NCBI GenBank assembly: GCA_947044405.1
Contig: CAMRHE010000502.1
Span: forward strand, 186,001 to 250,000
From: Leptodactylus fallax
Lineage: Eukaryota > Chordata > Amphibia > Anura > Leptodactylidae
Length of the DNA stretch: 64,000 nucleotides
Direction: 5' to 3'
Shown here: one piece after another, positions 37,880 to 48,419 of the stretch
Position numbering within the stretch: the stretch's first letter is position 1
How the letters are laid out: the number at the start of each line of letters is the position of its first letter
The notes under the pieces: model-generated
Databases searched by the model: none
Told to the model about the DNA's origin: nothing
Seen by the model: only the letters and a program-made list of their open reading frames with translations
Made by a program: the position numbers and the translations under genes

Positions 37880-38400
37880 CTATTTATTTCCCATCTATAT
37901 TTTCTTATGTGAAATGTCAGAAAAGAAAGAAAAAGCTCTTATTCCGCAAATAAATATACAGTACAATATTATCCCTGCTACACCATAAATGTAATAAATG
38001 TATGGGATTAGAACATGGGAGCACCGAACATGCAAAAAAAGGAGCTATAAGAAACTTTCTGTTGCATTCTTCAATAAATATTCATTTGAATAAAAATAAC
38101 ATTTGTTTTTATCTCAAAATTATACCATAAAAATAGATAAAGCAAAAATAAATCATTGCAGGTCTGAATGTAGGGAATAAAAATTTGTAGTTGTCCTAAA
38201 TAGCAAACATAATAGGAAAAAAATTGCATCTTCACAAAATAAAAAATATTCTGTTATGCTCTATTCGCAAAGGACAGAATGACATTATAGATCCAAAATC
38301 TGCATAAAGCTAGAATATAATGCACCAAATGCATAAAAATACACACATAATGAGAATAATGCACTAAAGAAATCTTTACTTCTAACAAAAGAGTCCCAGT
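37880..38400. other. AT-rich, no feature recognised
   Basis: Very AT-rich, with no frames or repeat ends that I can support. Confidence 0.5.
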
Positions 38401-38585
38401 CTCTCTATGACATTCTCTATGACGCCCTTCAGTTCCTCGGTTCTGATGTTGTCTTCACACCGGTGGAGAGAACATGTAGTCATCCTCCTTCTCATAGAGG
38501 ATTCTGTAGTAATTCAGTATCTGCATGAAGGAGCGGACGCTTTCATCACATCACTGAGATACAGATGCAATATTATTACTTGGCC

Positions 38586-38700
38586 TCCTTTTATACTGTA
38601 GATGGGAATTACAGCAACATCGGGGAGAAGTCAGTGAGATTTCAGTTCATCTCCTGGAGGACAAAGATCCAGGAAAACATCTTTAATTAATATCTTATAA
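38586..38700 (-). promoter_or_regulatory. possible promoter upstream of OR C
   Basis: On the minus strand: TTAATTAA (homeodomain-type) near 38,680, TCCTCCAGGAG (weak EBF-like) near 38,655, and TATAAAAG at 38,588-38,595. Order and spacing resemble the OR A/B promoter, but the sequence is not homologous and no clear donor follows. Low confidence. Confidence 0.25.
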
Positions 38701-39009
38701 TATTATGATTATGCTTTATGAAATGCCACGACAAACATCTTACCATCCAATGTTTACAGTGTTTTACTGTATGTACAGCCATACACATGAAGCTGAATAT
38801 ACTGACTGTTGTTTCACACCCATACACTCATTTACAATGCACTTTAATAATGTGCAGCTATTGAGAAGAAGATCTCTGTAGACATTTGGCTACAGCTTGA
38901 TGGGTTAAAATCTCAAGACTCGTTTTGTTTCAGGCTTGGGTGTTCTGCCCAAGATTCGTTACAGTTCGACCAAGGTTGCTACAAACCAATTCTTAATTTG
39001 GCTTAAAAC

Positions 39010-39895
39010 ATATTTTGTGACAATGTCAGGGCTCCTAGGACTACATATCTATAATACATAGTGTATGACACTGTCAGGGCTCCTAGGACTATATATCTAT
39101 AATACATAGTGTATGACACTGTCAGGACTCCTAGGACTATATATCTATAATACATAGTGTATGACACTGTCAGGGCTCCTAGGACTATATATCTATAAAA
39201 CATAGTGTATGACACTGTCAGGGCTCCTAGGACTATATCTATAATACATAGTGTATGACACTGTCAGGACTCCTAGGACTATATATCTATAAAACATAGT
39301 GTATAACACAGTCAGGACTCCTAGGACTATATATCTATAATACATAGTGTATGACACTGTCAGGGCTCCTAGGACTCTATATCTATAATACATAGTTTAT
39401 GACACTGTCAGGACTCCTAAGACTATATATCTATAATACATAGTGTATGACACTGTCAGGGCTCCTAGGACTATATATCTATATTACATTGTGTATGACA
39501 CTGTCAGGACTCCTAGGACTATATATCTATATTACATAGTGTATGACACTGTCAGGGCTCCTAGGACTATATATCTATAATACATAGTTTATGACACTGT
39601 CAGGACTCCTAAGACTATATATCTATAATACATAGTGTATGACACTGTCAGGACTCCTAGGACTATATATCTATAATACATAGTGTATGATACTGTCAGG
39701 GCTCCTAGGACTATATATATCTATAAAACATAGTGTATGACACTGTCAGGGCTCCTAGGACTATATAGCTATAAAACATAGTGTATGACACTGTCAGGAC
39801 TCCTAGTACTATATATCTATAAAACATAGTGTATGACACTCTTAGGGGTCCTAGGAACCTATCTATAAAACATAGTGTAGAATACTCTTTGGAAC
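39010..39895 (-). repeat. 48-bp minisatellite, about 18 units, inverted (array C)
   Basis: The unit is TCAGGACTCCTAGGACTATA + TATCTATAATACATAG + TGTATGACACTG. It is the inverted relative of the 46-bp arrays A and B; the last unit (39,840-39,895) is closest to them, and the flank TTTGTCTTATAGAG (minus reading) matches. The period of 48 keeps long open frames that are not genes. Confidence 0.93.
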
Positions 39896-39959
39896 CTGTC
39901 TATCCAAATTTTAGCTCTATAAGACAAACATAGCCAAAATTACGTCAAAATGAAAAGTG

Positions 39960-40510
39960 ACATTCTTATACCTGGTGGGGGTGGGGGGTAGAGTCTCTTC
40001 AAACTGCAAAATATAATAGATGGAAGCCCAGGAGAGGTGTAAAAAATAACCTTCTGTTATCTCTTTTGGCCTCCTCGTGACATCTGGTCCTTTGCTTGTG
40101 ACATGATCGTCCTGGGGGCCATGGTTGAGGCCTGTAATTGGACCACTAGCAGTCACATCCCCAGGTCACCGCTTAGGCCCAATCATAGTCCTGAACACTG
40201 AGCCCCGGTGATGATGTCACAGAAGAGCACCGGACACCACGAGTAGTCCCAAAAGAGATAACGAAAGGTGAGTATGAGTATTTTTCTCATTTTTTTTCTC
40301 CTCCCCTGGGCCTCCACCTATTACATTCTTGTGTCTGAAGAGACCATTTGTTCGGTTTGTAAAAAATTAATTTTTTAACAAGCAGATTCTCCCGTGTCTA
40401 CTCACAAACATCAGTAGGTGTGAGCAGCAGCACTTCAGTAAACAAAACCAGCAGATACAGTAGAACTCCGAAGCTGAAGTGGGGTCATTTTCATTGCAGA
40501 ACCAGAGACT
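39960..40510. repeat. dispersed repeat, same family as 50,690-51,010
   Basis: TCTTCAAACTGCAAAATATAATAGATGGAAGCCCAGGAGAGG closely resembles text at 59,164. GTCACATCCCCAGGTCACCG and GATGATGTCAC boxes follow. No gene. Confidence 0.5.
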
Positions 40511-40870
40511 GCAGCCAGAGGCGTAGCTAGCGGGGGCAGAGGGGGCGGCTGCCCCAGGTCTGCAGACATCGATCTAGTTAAAACGTATCCTGCAACTTCA
40601 CAGTATTGTAAACCGCAAGCTACATGAGGCTTGCGGTTTACAAGTCCCCGAGACCACAGACCAATGTCTTCTTCTCACACAGGCGGCACGATGACACAAC
40701 ATCGCACCGCCTGTGCTCAGACACAGAAGTCCTGTGCATGGACAAGGAGGAAGCGGCAGCGGCTCTATTCATCAGAATCGCAGGTAGGTGAGTAGGACTT
40801 TTTTTTTTTTTTTTAAGCGAGGTTGTGGGTATATTAATAGTATAAGGGGTGGATAGGAGGGGGAAATATA

Positions 40871-42491
40871 CAGTCATATGAAAAAGTTTGGGCACTCCTA
40901 TTAATCTTAATCATTTTTAGTTCTAAATATTTGGGTGTTTGCAACAGCCATTTCAATTTGATATATCTAATAACTGATGGACACAGTAATATTTCAGGAT
41001 TGAAATGAGGTTTATTGTACTAACAGAAAATGTGCAATATGCATTAAACCAAAATTTGACCGGTGCAAAAATTTGGGTACCCTTATCATTTTATTGATTT
41101 GAATACTCCTAACTACTTTTACTGACTTACTGAAGCACAAAATTGGTTTTGTAACCTCACTGAGCTTTGAACTTCATAGCCAGGTGTAACCAATCATGAG
41201 AAAAGGTATTTAAGGTGGCCAATTGCAAGTTGTTCTCCTATTTGAATCTCCTCTGAAGAGTGGCATCATGGGCTCCTCAAAACAACTCTCAAATGATCTG
41301 AAAACAAAGATTGTTCAACATAGTTGTTCAGGGGAAGGATACAAAAAGTTGTCTCAGAGATTTAACCTGTCAGTTTCCACTGTGAGGAACATAGTAAGGA
41401 AATGGAAGACCACAGGGACAGTTCTTGTTAAGCCCAGAAGTGGCAGGCCAAGAAAAATATCAGAAAGGCAGAGAAGAAGAATGGTGAGAACAGTCAAGGA
41501 CAAACCACAGACCACCTCCAAAGAGCTGCAGCATCATCTTGCTGCAGATTGTGTCACTGTGCATCGGTCAACAATACAGCACACTTTGCACAAGGAGAAG
41601 CATGGGAGAGTGATGCGAAAGAAGCCGTTTCTGAAAGCACGTCACAAACAGAGTCGCCTGAGGTATGCAAAAGAACATTTGGACAAGCCAGCTTCATTTT
41701 GGAAGAAGGTCCTGTGGACTGATGAAACAAAGATTGAGTTGTTTGGTCATACAAAAAGGCGTATGCATGGCGTCAAAAAACACAGCATTCCAAGAAAAAC
41801 ACTTGCTACCCACTGTAAAATTTGGTGGAGGTTCCATCATGCTTTGGGGCGTGTGGCCAATGCCGGCACCGGGAATTTGTTAAAGTTGAGGGTCGCATGG
41901 ATTCAACTCAGTATCAGCAGATTCTTGAGAATAATGTACAAGAATCAGTGATGAATTTGAAGTTACGCCGGGGATGGATATTTCAGCAAGACAATGACCA
42001 AATCTACTCAGGCATTCATGCAGAGGAACAATTACAATGTTCTGGAATGGCCACCCAGCCCCAGACCTGAATATCATTGAACATCTGTGGGATAATTTGA
42101 AGCGGGCGCCATGCTCGGCGACCATCAAACTTAACTGAACTGGAATTGTTTTGTAAAGAGGAATGGTCAAAAATACCTCATCCAGGATCCAGGAACTGAT
42201 TAAAAGCTACAGGAAGCGACTAGAGGCTGTTATTTTTGCAAAGGAGGATCTACTAAATATTAATGTCACTTTTCTGTTGAGGTGCCCATACTTTTGCACC
42301 GGTCAAATTTTGGTTTAATGCATATTGCACATTTTCTGTTAGTACAATAAACCTCATTTCAATCCTGAAATATTACTGTGTCCATCAGTTATTAGATATA
42401 TCAAATTGAAATGGCTGTTGCAAACACCCAAATATTTAGAACTAAAAATGATTAAGATTAATAGGGGTGCCCAAACTTTTTCATATGACTG
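40871..42491 (+). mobile_element. Tc1-like DNA transposon (family 6), long TIRs
   Basis: Starts CAGTCATATGAAAAAGTTTGG and ends with its inverted complement, flanked by TA (40,869-40,870 and 42,492-42,493). The inverted repeats are about 205-215 bp and very similar to each other. The transposase is on the plus strand and broken. Nested in the hAT-type element. Confidence 0.95.
41268..42263 (+). pseudogene. Tc1-like transposase (family 6), multiple frameshifts
   Basis: Starts at ATG 41,268 (MGSSKQLSNDLKTKIVQH). Both HTH regions are open, with SQRFNLSVSTVRNIVRKW and the GRPRK hinge. The first Asp lies in [12 protein letters not shown]. After HGVKK the frame shifts: the KFGGGSIMLWG box is in frame 2. 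FQQDND, which lacks the expected PKHT, and the TQYQQILENNV segment are in frame 3. The third block reads IIEHLWDNLKR in yet another frame. The end at 42,263 is inferred from a shifted family ending. Inactive. Confidence 0.9.
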
Positions 42492-42739
42492 TAACTATAA
42501 AGGGAGGATTCATTAGGGGGCATTATGACGATGGGGGTCATTTATATAAGGGTTATTAAGAGGTATTATGAATACAAGGGGGAGGTTATTTATATAAGGG
42601 CCATTAGGGGGCATCATTTATATTAGGAGGCATTATGAACATAAGGGGGTGGTCATTGATATAAGGGGTAATTAGAGATGCAGGGAGGTCAATGAGGGTC
42701 AATTAATTTAATGAAAGTGACGTTTGGGCTTTATTAAGA

Positions 42740-43210
42740 CTAAGGCCCCACGTAGCAGGCAGCAGCAAAAAAGCGCTGCAGGAAAAACCGCGGCGATAAC
42801 ATTGTGGTTTTTCCCGCAGCGCTTTTCACAGACGGTCTGTAGGGGTTTCCCTTGTGGACTTTCTGTTTTCAATACACCCATATGTAGACCGCCAGCATTT
42901 CCGTAGGTATAACTGACATGCTGCAACGGTTTTGGAAATCGCAGTGAGTCTGCTGCACATATTTTTCCGCAATGTGTGGATGGGATTTTCTAGAATGCCA
43001 CAGTTTTTTTTCTGTGGGTTTTTGCCACATGGGTCCCATCCCATCCCCACTTTGCAGTAAAATACACGCAGTGGATACGCTGCAATTTCCAAAATAGTCG
43101 CAGTTTTGGAAATCGCAGCATGTCAATTATACCTATGGAAACATCAGCGGTTTCCCTATAGATATAATTGAAGCAGAAAGTCCACAGAAGAAACCTCTGC
43201 AAACATTATT
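42740..43210. repeat. self-complementary MITE-like repeat
   Basis: GGCCCCACGTAGC at its left and internally repeated GTTTTGGAAATCGCAG (near 42,930 and 43,100) with CATGCTGCAACGG/GCAGCATGTC complements give a partly palindromic non-coding unit. Nested in the hAT-type element. Ends not certain. Confidence 0.45.
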
Positions 43211-43883
43211 TAAAGGGGTGCACAGGGAAGTTATTAATTTAAAGATGCACTTGGGGGTATTATTCATTATGGGGGGTTATATTATATATTTTATAATTGA
43301 GGTAACAGCAGGATGGGGGTGCAGGTGAGGACAATGTGTGGTCAGGTGCCTGGAAAAGTGAGGAGCCAAAGATGTCTGTGCTGCAAACTTTACAGAGACT
43401 GGAAGAAGTGGTCATGGCCAATCAGATAAAAGAGACGGGGAATGTGAAGGATTAGTCAGAGACGTCACCGGTAAGTCACTAAATGTTACTGCCCTGTATT
43501 CACCTAAATTGTCTGCAGAGCCCTGTGTAGAGCCGCTATATACCGCTATACGCTCACCGTATACTGATAGTATCGGTATACGAACATGTCCAAGTTGGGG
43601 GCCCACTTGGACATGTTCGCCCCCTATACTGAACCCCTAGCTACGCCTCTGACTGTAGCTTATACTTAGAAGTGTGAAATTCCAGCAACAGCGATTGAAG
43701 GGAAGAAAGTTCACTGAGCCGGTCACTAAAGCTCCAGGTTTTTAATAGCCGTTTTCTATCTGTGTGTCACATATTTTTCATCCATTTCCCGGCCGTCTCA
43801 CAGATTTTGAAATTCGTTTGGTCTTTTTTTTTTTCACCCCTTAAGGACACAGCTTTAAAGTACCTTAAGGACAAGGCTTATAT

Positions 43884-44383
43884 TTTTAGATGAGCGAATC
43901 GCAGCTGCAGAAGTGGAATTCGATTCAAATTTCAGGAAATATTCGATTCGCATCGAATCCGAATTTTCTCATGCTTCGTGGTAACGATTCACATTTAGTT
44001 CAAAATGGCTTCTGTACATATTAGGATATGGGGCAAAGAGCTCTGGGAATGCGGGATCACCCACCATGCCATGCGTGCAGCCAATCAGCAGCCAGCACTG
44101 TGATGTGACATCCCTTTAACCCCTTCACGAGCGCACATGGCATGTTTGACCGCTGCATCCCAGGTGTTAAATCCCCCGATCGGTTATGGAGCAGGGTGTT
44201 AACTGTAACTGACATCCAAGGGGTTCCACCATTTTGACGCCCACCCTGGCTTTCTGCAGCCAATAAATAGCTGTTTTTATTACGTTATTCGCCGCGATTT
44301 AATTCGGATCAAATAGAATTCTATCACGAAACTTGGCAAAGTTGCCAAATTGAATTTTTGAATACTTCGCTCATCTCTAATTA
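43884..44383. mobile_element. ~500-bp MITE with AGATGAGCGAA ends
   Basis: The left TTTTAGATGAGCGAATC and the inverted right ATTAGAGATGAGCGAAG form terminal repeats. Non-coding, nested in the piggyBac remnant. Confidence 0.65.
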
Positions 44384-45249
44384 TATTTCAAATCTGACAT
44401 GTGTCTCTTTATATGGCAATAGCTTTGAGACGCTTTAACCTATCAATGTGATTCTGAGATGTTTGCTTTTTTGTGACACATTGTACTTTGTGTCAGTGGT
44501 CAATTTTGGTTGATATGTTTTGACTTTAATTATAAATTTGGTGAAAATCTGGAAAAAAATGCAGTTTTCAAACTTTGAAATGACATGACTTACATATAGA
44601 GATTCATACTGCCCATATCACTTCATATATATAATTTACCAGATCTCTGCTTTATGTTGCCATAAAACTTTAATCACCCTTTCATTTTTTTTGCAGATAT
44701 TGGAAGGCTTTCAAGTCAAAACCCATTTTTCAAGGGACCAGTTCAGTTCTGAAGGGGTCTTGAAAGGCCTTTCTAATAGAAACCTCCCAAAAATCACTCC
44801 ATTCTCAAAACTGCACTCCAGAAAAAATTCAGAACAGCAGTTAGGACATTTCTTAACCCTTTCAGTATTTCTCAGAAATTCAAACAATATGGAGATGAAA
44901 TTTACACTTTTAAATTTTTGTCACTAATTTATTCATTTAGTCCTAGAATATACACATTCACAAAGGGTTAAAGGGCAAAATGCATTCCACAATCTGTTAT
45001 GCAATTTCTCCAGAGAATGAATGACCTCATTTTGGAAACTATGCCCCTCAATGAATTTATCAAGGGGTATAGTGAGCATTTGGACCCCACAGGTATTAAA
45101 TTAATCTATTTTCCAGAAATTACTGCATAACAGAGGTTGAAAGGTAAATTTGTACAGAGTACATGATGGTATAAGAAGGTGATATACCAGGGCAAATACA
45201 TTGTACCATTAATAATCCATGGATGTGTGGTACAGACTGAAGCAATCCT

Positions 45250-46640
45250 TCATGCACAGGCCAGGGTTTTTAGGTCAGGTGTCACACTGATAAATTGTGT
45301 CTTTTCTTATTCCCCTACACTCATCGTTTTTTACTCTTCCCTTTCTTTGCAGTTTGGGGCACTTCACTGGGAAAGTGTTACCCTGGTACAATATGGGCAT
45401 CTTCAGTTCCAGTTCCTCATCCACAAATAGCAGGGTCCTGATAACTTCTTCCTTAAACTGAAGGAAAGTTTCTGTCCTGCCTGCACATTGTGATATCACG
45501 TTATACACCGCCATATGTATGATGTGCACGGCCAGCATTTTGTACCACCCTCTTGTGTTCCTCCTGGCACTATACAGCTTCAGGACTTGATCATATAGAT
45601 CAACCCCTCCCAGTTACTTATTGTATGCCAGGATGCAGTCTGGCTTGGGGGTAATGGTACTGGTACCAGTACAGAGGTGCTGCCGCTGCCATGAGTTAGT
45701 TGTGGTCAGTACAAGGACATCCCTCTTGTCCTTATACTTTACCAACAGCACATTCTCATTGTAGACCACCGTATACTCACCCTTTCTGAGGGGCTTCACA
45801 ATCTGTGTCTTAGGGTGGCCTCTCTGATTTCTGGGCACGGTCCCACAAGCTGTATTTCCTCTGTATTTAAGGCACCTAAAGAGTGGGATGCTGGTGTAGA
45901 AGTTATTCACATAGAGGTGATAACCCTGGTCCAGCAGTGACTGCAGTAAGTCCCACACTATTTTCCCACTAATTCCTAGGATTGGGGGGCATTCTGGGGG
46001 CTCAATTCTTGTGTCTCTTCCTTCATAAACCCTAAATTTGTAGGTGTATCCTGAGCTACTCTCGCACAGTTTGTACATGTTAATGCCGTACCGCGCCCTC
46101 TTACTGGGCAGGTATTGTCAGAATTTCAGCCTCCCTTTGATACTGATCAGAGACTCATCTATAGAAATATTCTGATCTGGGATGTGACGCTGCAGATGTG
46201 GCGCTAAAGTGGTCAATGACTGGCCTGACTTTGGAATAAGTAGTCAAAGATTGGGGCATCTCGGGGTGTATTATCACATTATATGGCGTGCTATACAAGA
46301 CGTCTAATACTGTTGAATTTTTTTTTTTTTTTTTTTTACTATGCCCATATGCAAAACAAGACGTCAGAATATTTTTGTCTCTGCTGCATTTACTGGGCTT
46401 CACCTCTGGGGCCTGGCATATGAAGAGGGGGCATTTTGTTCTATGACTTGTTGGGCATATAAATTTGTTTGGGCCACCATTAAATCTATAAAATCATCAG
46501 AGAAAAAATTTTGAAAAAGTCAATTTCTGTGAAGCCTTCAGTCTCAATTTGGATTCCTTACCTGCCCACAAAGTCAGAAAGCTGAGGCTCATAATTTTCA
46601 GGGAGTTGATTGAAGATGTAGATGGATGGAGTGGCGGCAA
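45250..46640 (-). pseudogene. piggyBac transposase, broken
   Basis: Minus-strand pieces in order. About 46,500: the IDLMVAQTNLYAQQ-type start region in disrupted frame. About 46,300-46,170: DVLYSTP and SKVRPVIDHFSA. About 46,080-45,614: MYKLCESSSGYTYKFRVYEG, GKIVWDLL, the GYHLYVNNFYTSIPLF block and CGTVPRNQRG, KDKRDVLVLTT. In active enzymes that YxxNFYTS-type block has Asp (D-N-F); here it is VNNFYTS, so a catalytic Asp is lost. About 45,538-45,275: HIIHMAVYNV, then FQ/FKEEVI and KGRVKN...RGIRKDTIYQCDT, the start of the C-terminal Cys-rich domain. Several stops and an oligo-T insertion near 46,320 interrupt it. Confidence 0.85.
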
Positions 46641-47401
46641 ATCGCAGCTGTACTGCAATGAATCCTCTCACAGGACAGCACAGTGACTGATCTGCTCGCA
46701 ATCCCAGTGGAAGTGGCATGAGCAGAGCAGTTAATGGTAATTAACCAACTAACCTTTTGCAGCAATGGGGAGAGGTGGTACCACTACATGCTCCCCTGAT
46801 TCCTGATAGTGATTGGTGCTATGTTTAGCTCCAATCACTGCCGGATGCCGGCTCACCTGCTGGCACAGATCATTGGATCTGTGCTGGCAAGCTTTATTGG
46901 CCAATCAGATTTGATCGGCCAATTTCGTCGATCAGCATTGTGGCGGGGCATCAAACCCCCCAACCTGCGTGAGAATATTGTCTGCTTTGAGAAATCTTCT
47001 CATGGTCACCGCGTCACCGGTCACGGTGACCCCTTAACGCTGGGATGTGCTATTATGTCCATTTGTGTTAAGTCCTTGGTGTCAAGGACGTAATAGTATG
47101 TCATATGTCAGTAAGGGGTTAAACCCAACCCACTGATCTTTTGTAATGGCTATCATTTCGATGCAAATCCATTTTGATGGACATAAAAAATGGACCAACT
47201 TACTTCTTGTATTGGAGAAAAGCCCAAAAAAAGGACATGTCCTATTTTTTGTTGCATGATTTTTCACAGCCATGTGAATACACTCTTAGGCTTTCATTGT
47301 TCTGAAAATGTCCTTGTGATGGTCATTACAAAAGCAGCCATCACATGGTCGTTTTTCATGTGTATGTGTATGTGACCTTCAGCAAAAATTAAGAAGTCAC
47401 C

Positions 47402-48397
47402 CTAGAAGAGAGCAGACATTTTACTCAAGAGGTTCTTAAGAGCCTGAGTAATGTCTCTATTGCTCAGACTATATATTATCGGGTTAAGAAGTGGAGTTAC
47501 TACAGTGTAGAACAACGAGAGGATTTTCTTTGCTGTGGCCTCATTTGGGAATAAATAGATACTAATTATGGAACCATAATATATGGACACGACGGCCAAG
47601 TGGGAGCTACAGGTGGAGAAGGTCTTCTGTCTACCAGTTGCCGAGGGGATCTTCAGTATGGTGATGATGATGTACGCATATGAGATCACAATGACAATAA
47701 ATGGGCAGACGGCGAGTGGTACAATCAAAAATATACTCTCTGTTTCCAGTATAAATGTGTCTGAGCATGAAAGTTCAAGTATTGGGTCTCTATCACAGAA
47801 GAAATAGTCAATGATGTTTGGTCTACAGAATTGGTAGCGACTTATTGTCACTGAAATCATCACGATTACAACAAAAATGATAAACCAGAACAACTCAATG
47901 GCCTTTAAGCAGAATGTGAGGTCCATGACTGAGGTGTAATGTAGAGGGTGACAGATGGCCTGATACTGGTCATAGGACATCACAGTCAGGAGAAGAGTTT
48001 CTAATATCTCTGATGCTAAAAATAAGTGAAACTGAATCAAGCACCCGATCAGAGACACCGGGCCTCCTTCATACAACACAACAAGGAGCATGTTGGGTAC
48101 AATGGTGGTGGAGAGGAGGATATCTGAGAAGGAGAGCTGTGTGAGGAAGAAGTACATGGGAGAGTGGAGGGATCTGCTGTAGGACACCACCAGGATGATG
48201 AGGAGGTTTCCACATATTGTCACACAGTAGAAGAGCAGAAAAATAAGAAACAAGAAGATACTTAAACTCTGGAAATCCTGAAATCCGTAAAGATATATCA
48301 AGCTGAATGAGGGCCTTAGTACTTTGAATATGTCTGGGTGCAGCAATAATACTTTTATTCGTTTTTTTATTTTTTTGCTTTCTTTTTTTTGGTTCAT
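47402..48397 (-). CDS. olfactory receptor D, open frame but degenerate
   Basis: 331 codons with the OR plan: TM1 ICGNLL, LHSPMYFFLTQLSFSD, ICHPLHY, RPNIIDYFFCDRDPILELSC, QKTFSTCSSHLAVV and TPLLNPIIYSLSNRD, ending LLSKMSALF. Two features argue against normal function. The TM3 motif is MSYDQY, so the arginine of DRY, needed for G-protein coupling control, is replaced by Gln. The first ~35 residues (MNQKKESKKIKKRIKV...) are unlike any OR N-terminus and contain no N-glycosylation site. Homology to its relatives starts only at GFQDFQSL, and the upstream DNA (48,330 on) matches repeat sequence at 56,720. The native first codons were probably lost at a block boundary. I treat it as a likely dying gene whose true start is uncertain. 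Confidence 0.75.
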   Translation of the reverse strand: MNQKKESKKIKKRIKVLLLHPDIFKVLRPSFSLIYLYGFQDFQSLSIFLFLIFLLFYCVTICGNLLIILVVSYSRSLHSPMYFFLTQLSFSDILLSTTIVPNMLLVVLYEGGPVSLIGCLIQFHLFLASEILETLLLTVMSYDQYQAICHPLHYTSVMDLTFCLKAIELFWFIIFVVIVMISVTISRYQFCRPNIIDYFFCDRDPILELSCSDTFILETESIFLIVPLAVCPFIVIVISYAYIIITILKIPSATGRQKTFSTCSSHLAVVSIYYGSIISIYLFPNEATAKKILSLFYTVVTPLLNPIIYSLSNRDITQALKNLLSKMSALF

Positions 48398-48419
48398 AAG
48401 CTGGAAAAAGGGGGGGGAG

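Larger units (their letters stand above)
40516..43651. mobile_element. hAT-type non-autonomous element with 8-bp target duplication
   Basis: The left end CAGAGGCGTAGCTAGCGGGGG and the right end CCCCTAGCTACGCCTCTG are inverted copies. The flanking octamers ACTGCAGC (40,508-40,515) and ACTGTAGC (43,652-43,659) differ at one base, as expected for an old hAT 8-bp duplication. A subterminal hairpin GAACATGTCCAAGT/ACTTGGACATGTTC lies at 43,582-43,618. It carries a nested Tc1 at 40,871 and no hAT transposase. Confidence 0.85.
43838..47118 (-). mobile_element. piggyBac element remnant
   Basis: The left CCCCTTAAGGACAC and the inverted right end CCCCTTACTGACATATG are similar. TTAA lies at the right border (GGGGTTAAACC). 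The transposase at 45,250-46,640 on the minus strand confirms the superfamily. It also contains the MITE at 43,884-44,383 and a long AT-rich 3' region (44,390-45,200) with no gene. Confidence 0.75.

Noticed and set aside
38407..38601. 64-codon frame near the putative OR C promoter
   Set aside because: No homology or start context; the DNA is not conserved with the block A/B promoter region.
39003..39393. Long repetitive frames (YRYIVLGALTVSYTMYYRY pattern) that look like a repeat protein
   Set aside because: They arise because the 48-bp minisatellite period is a multiple of three; there is no start context, signal or conservation between units beyond the DNA.
42724..43202. Several mutually overlapping short frames on both strands
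   Set aside because: Produced by a self-complementary MITE-like repeat; none has protein-like features.
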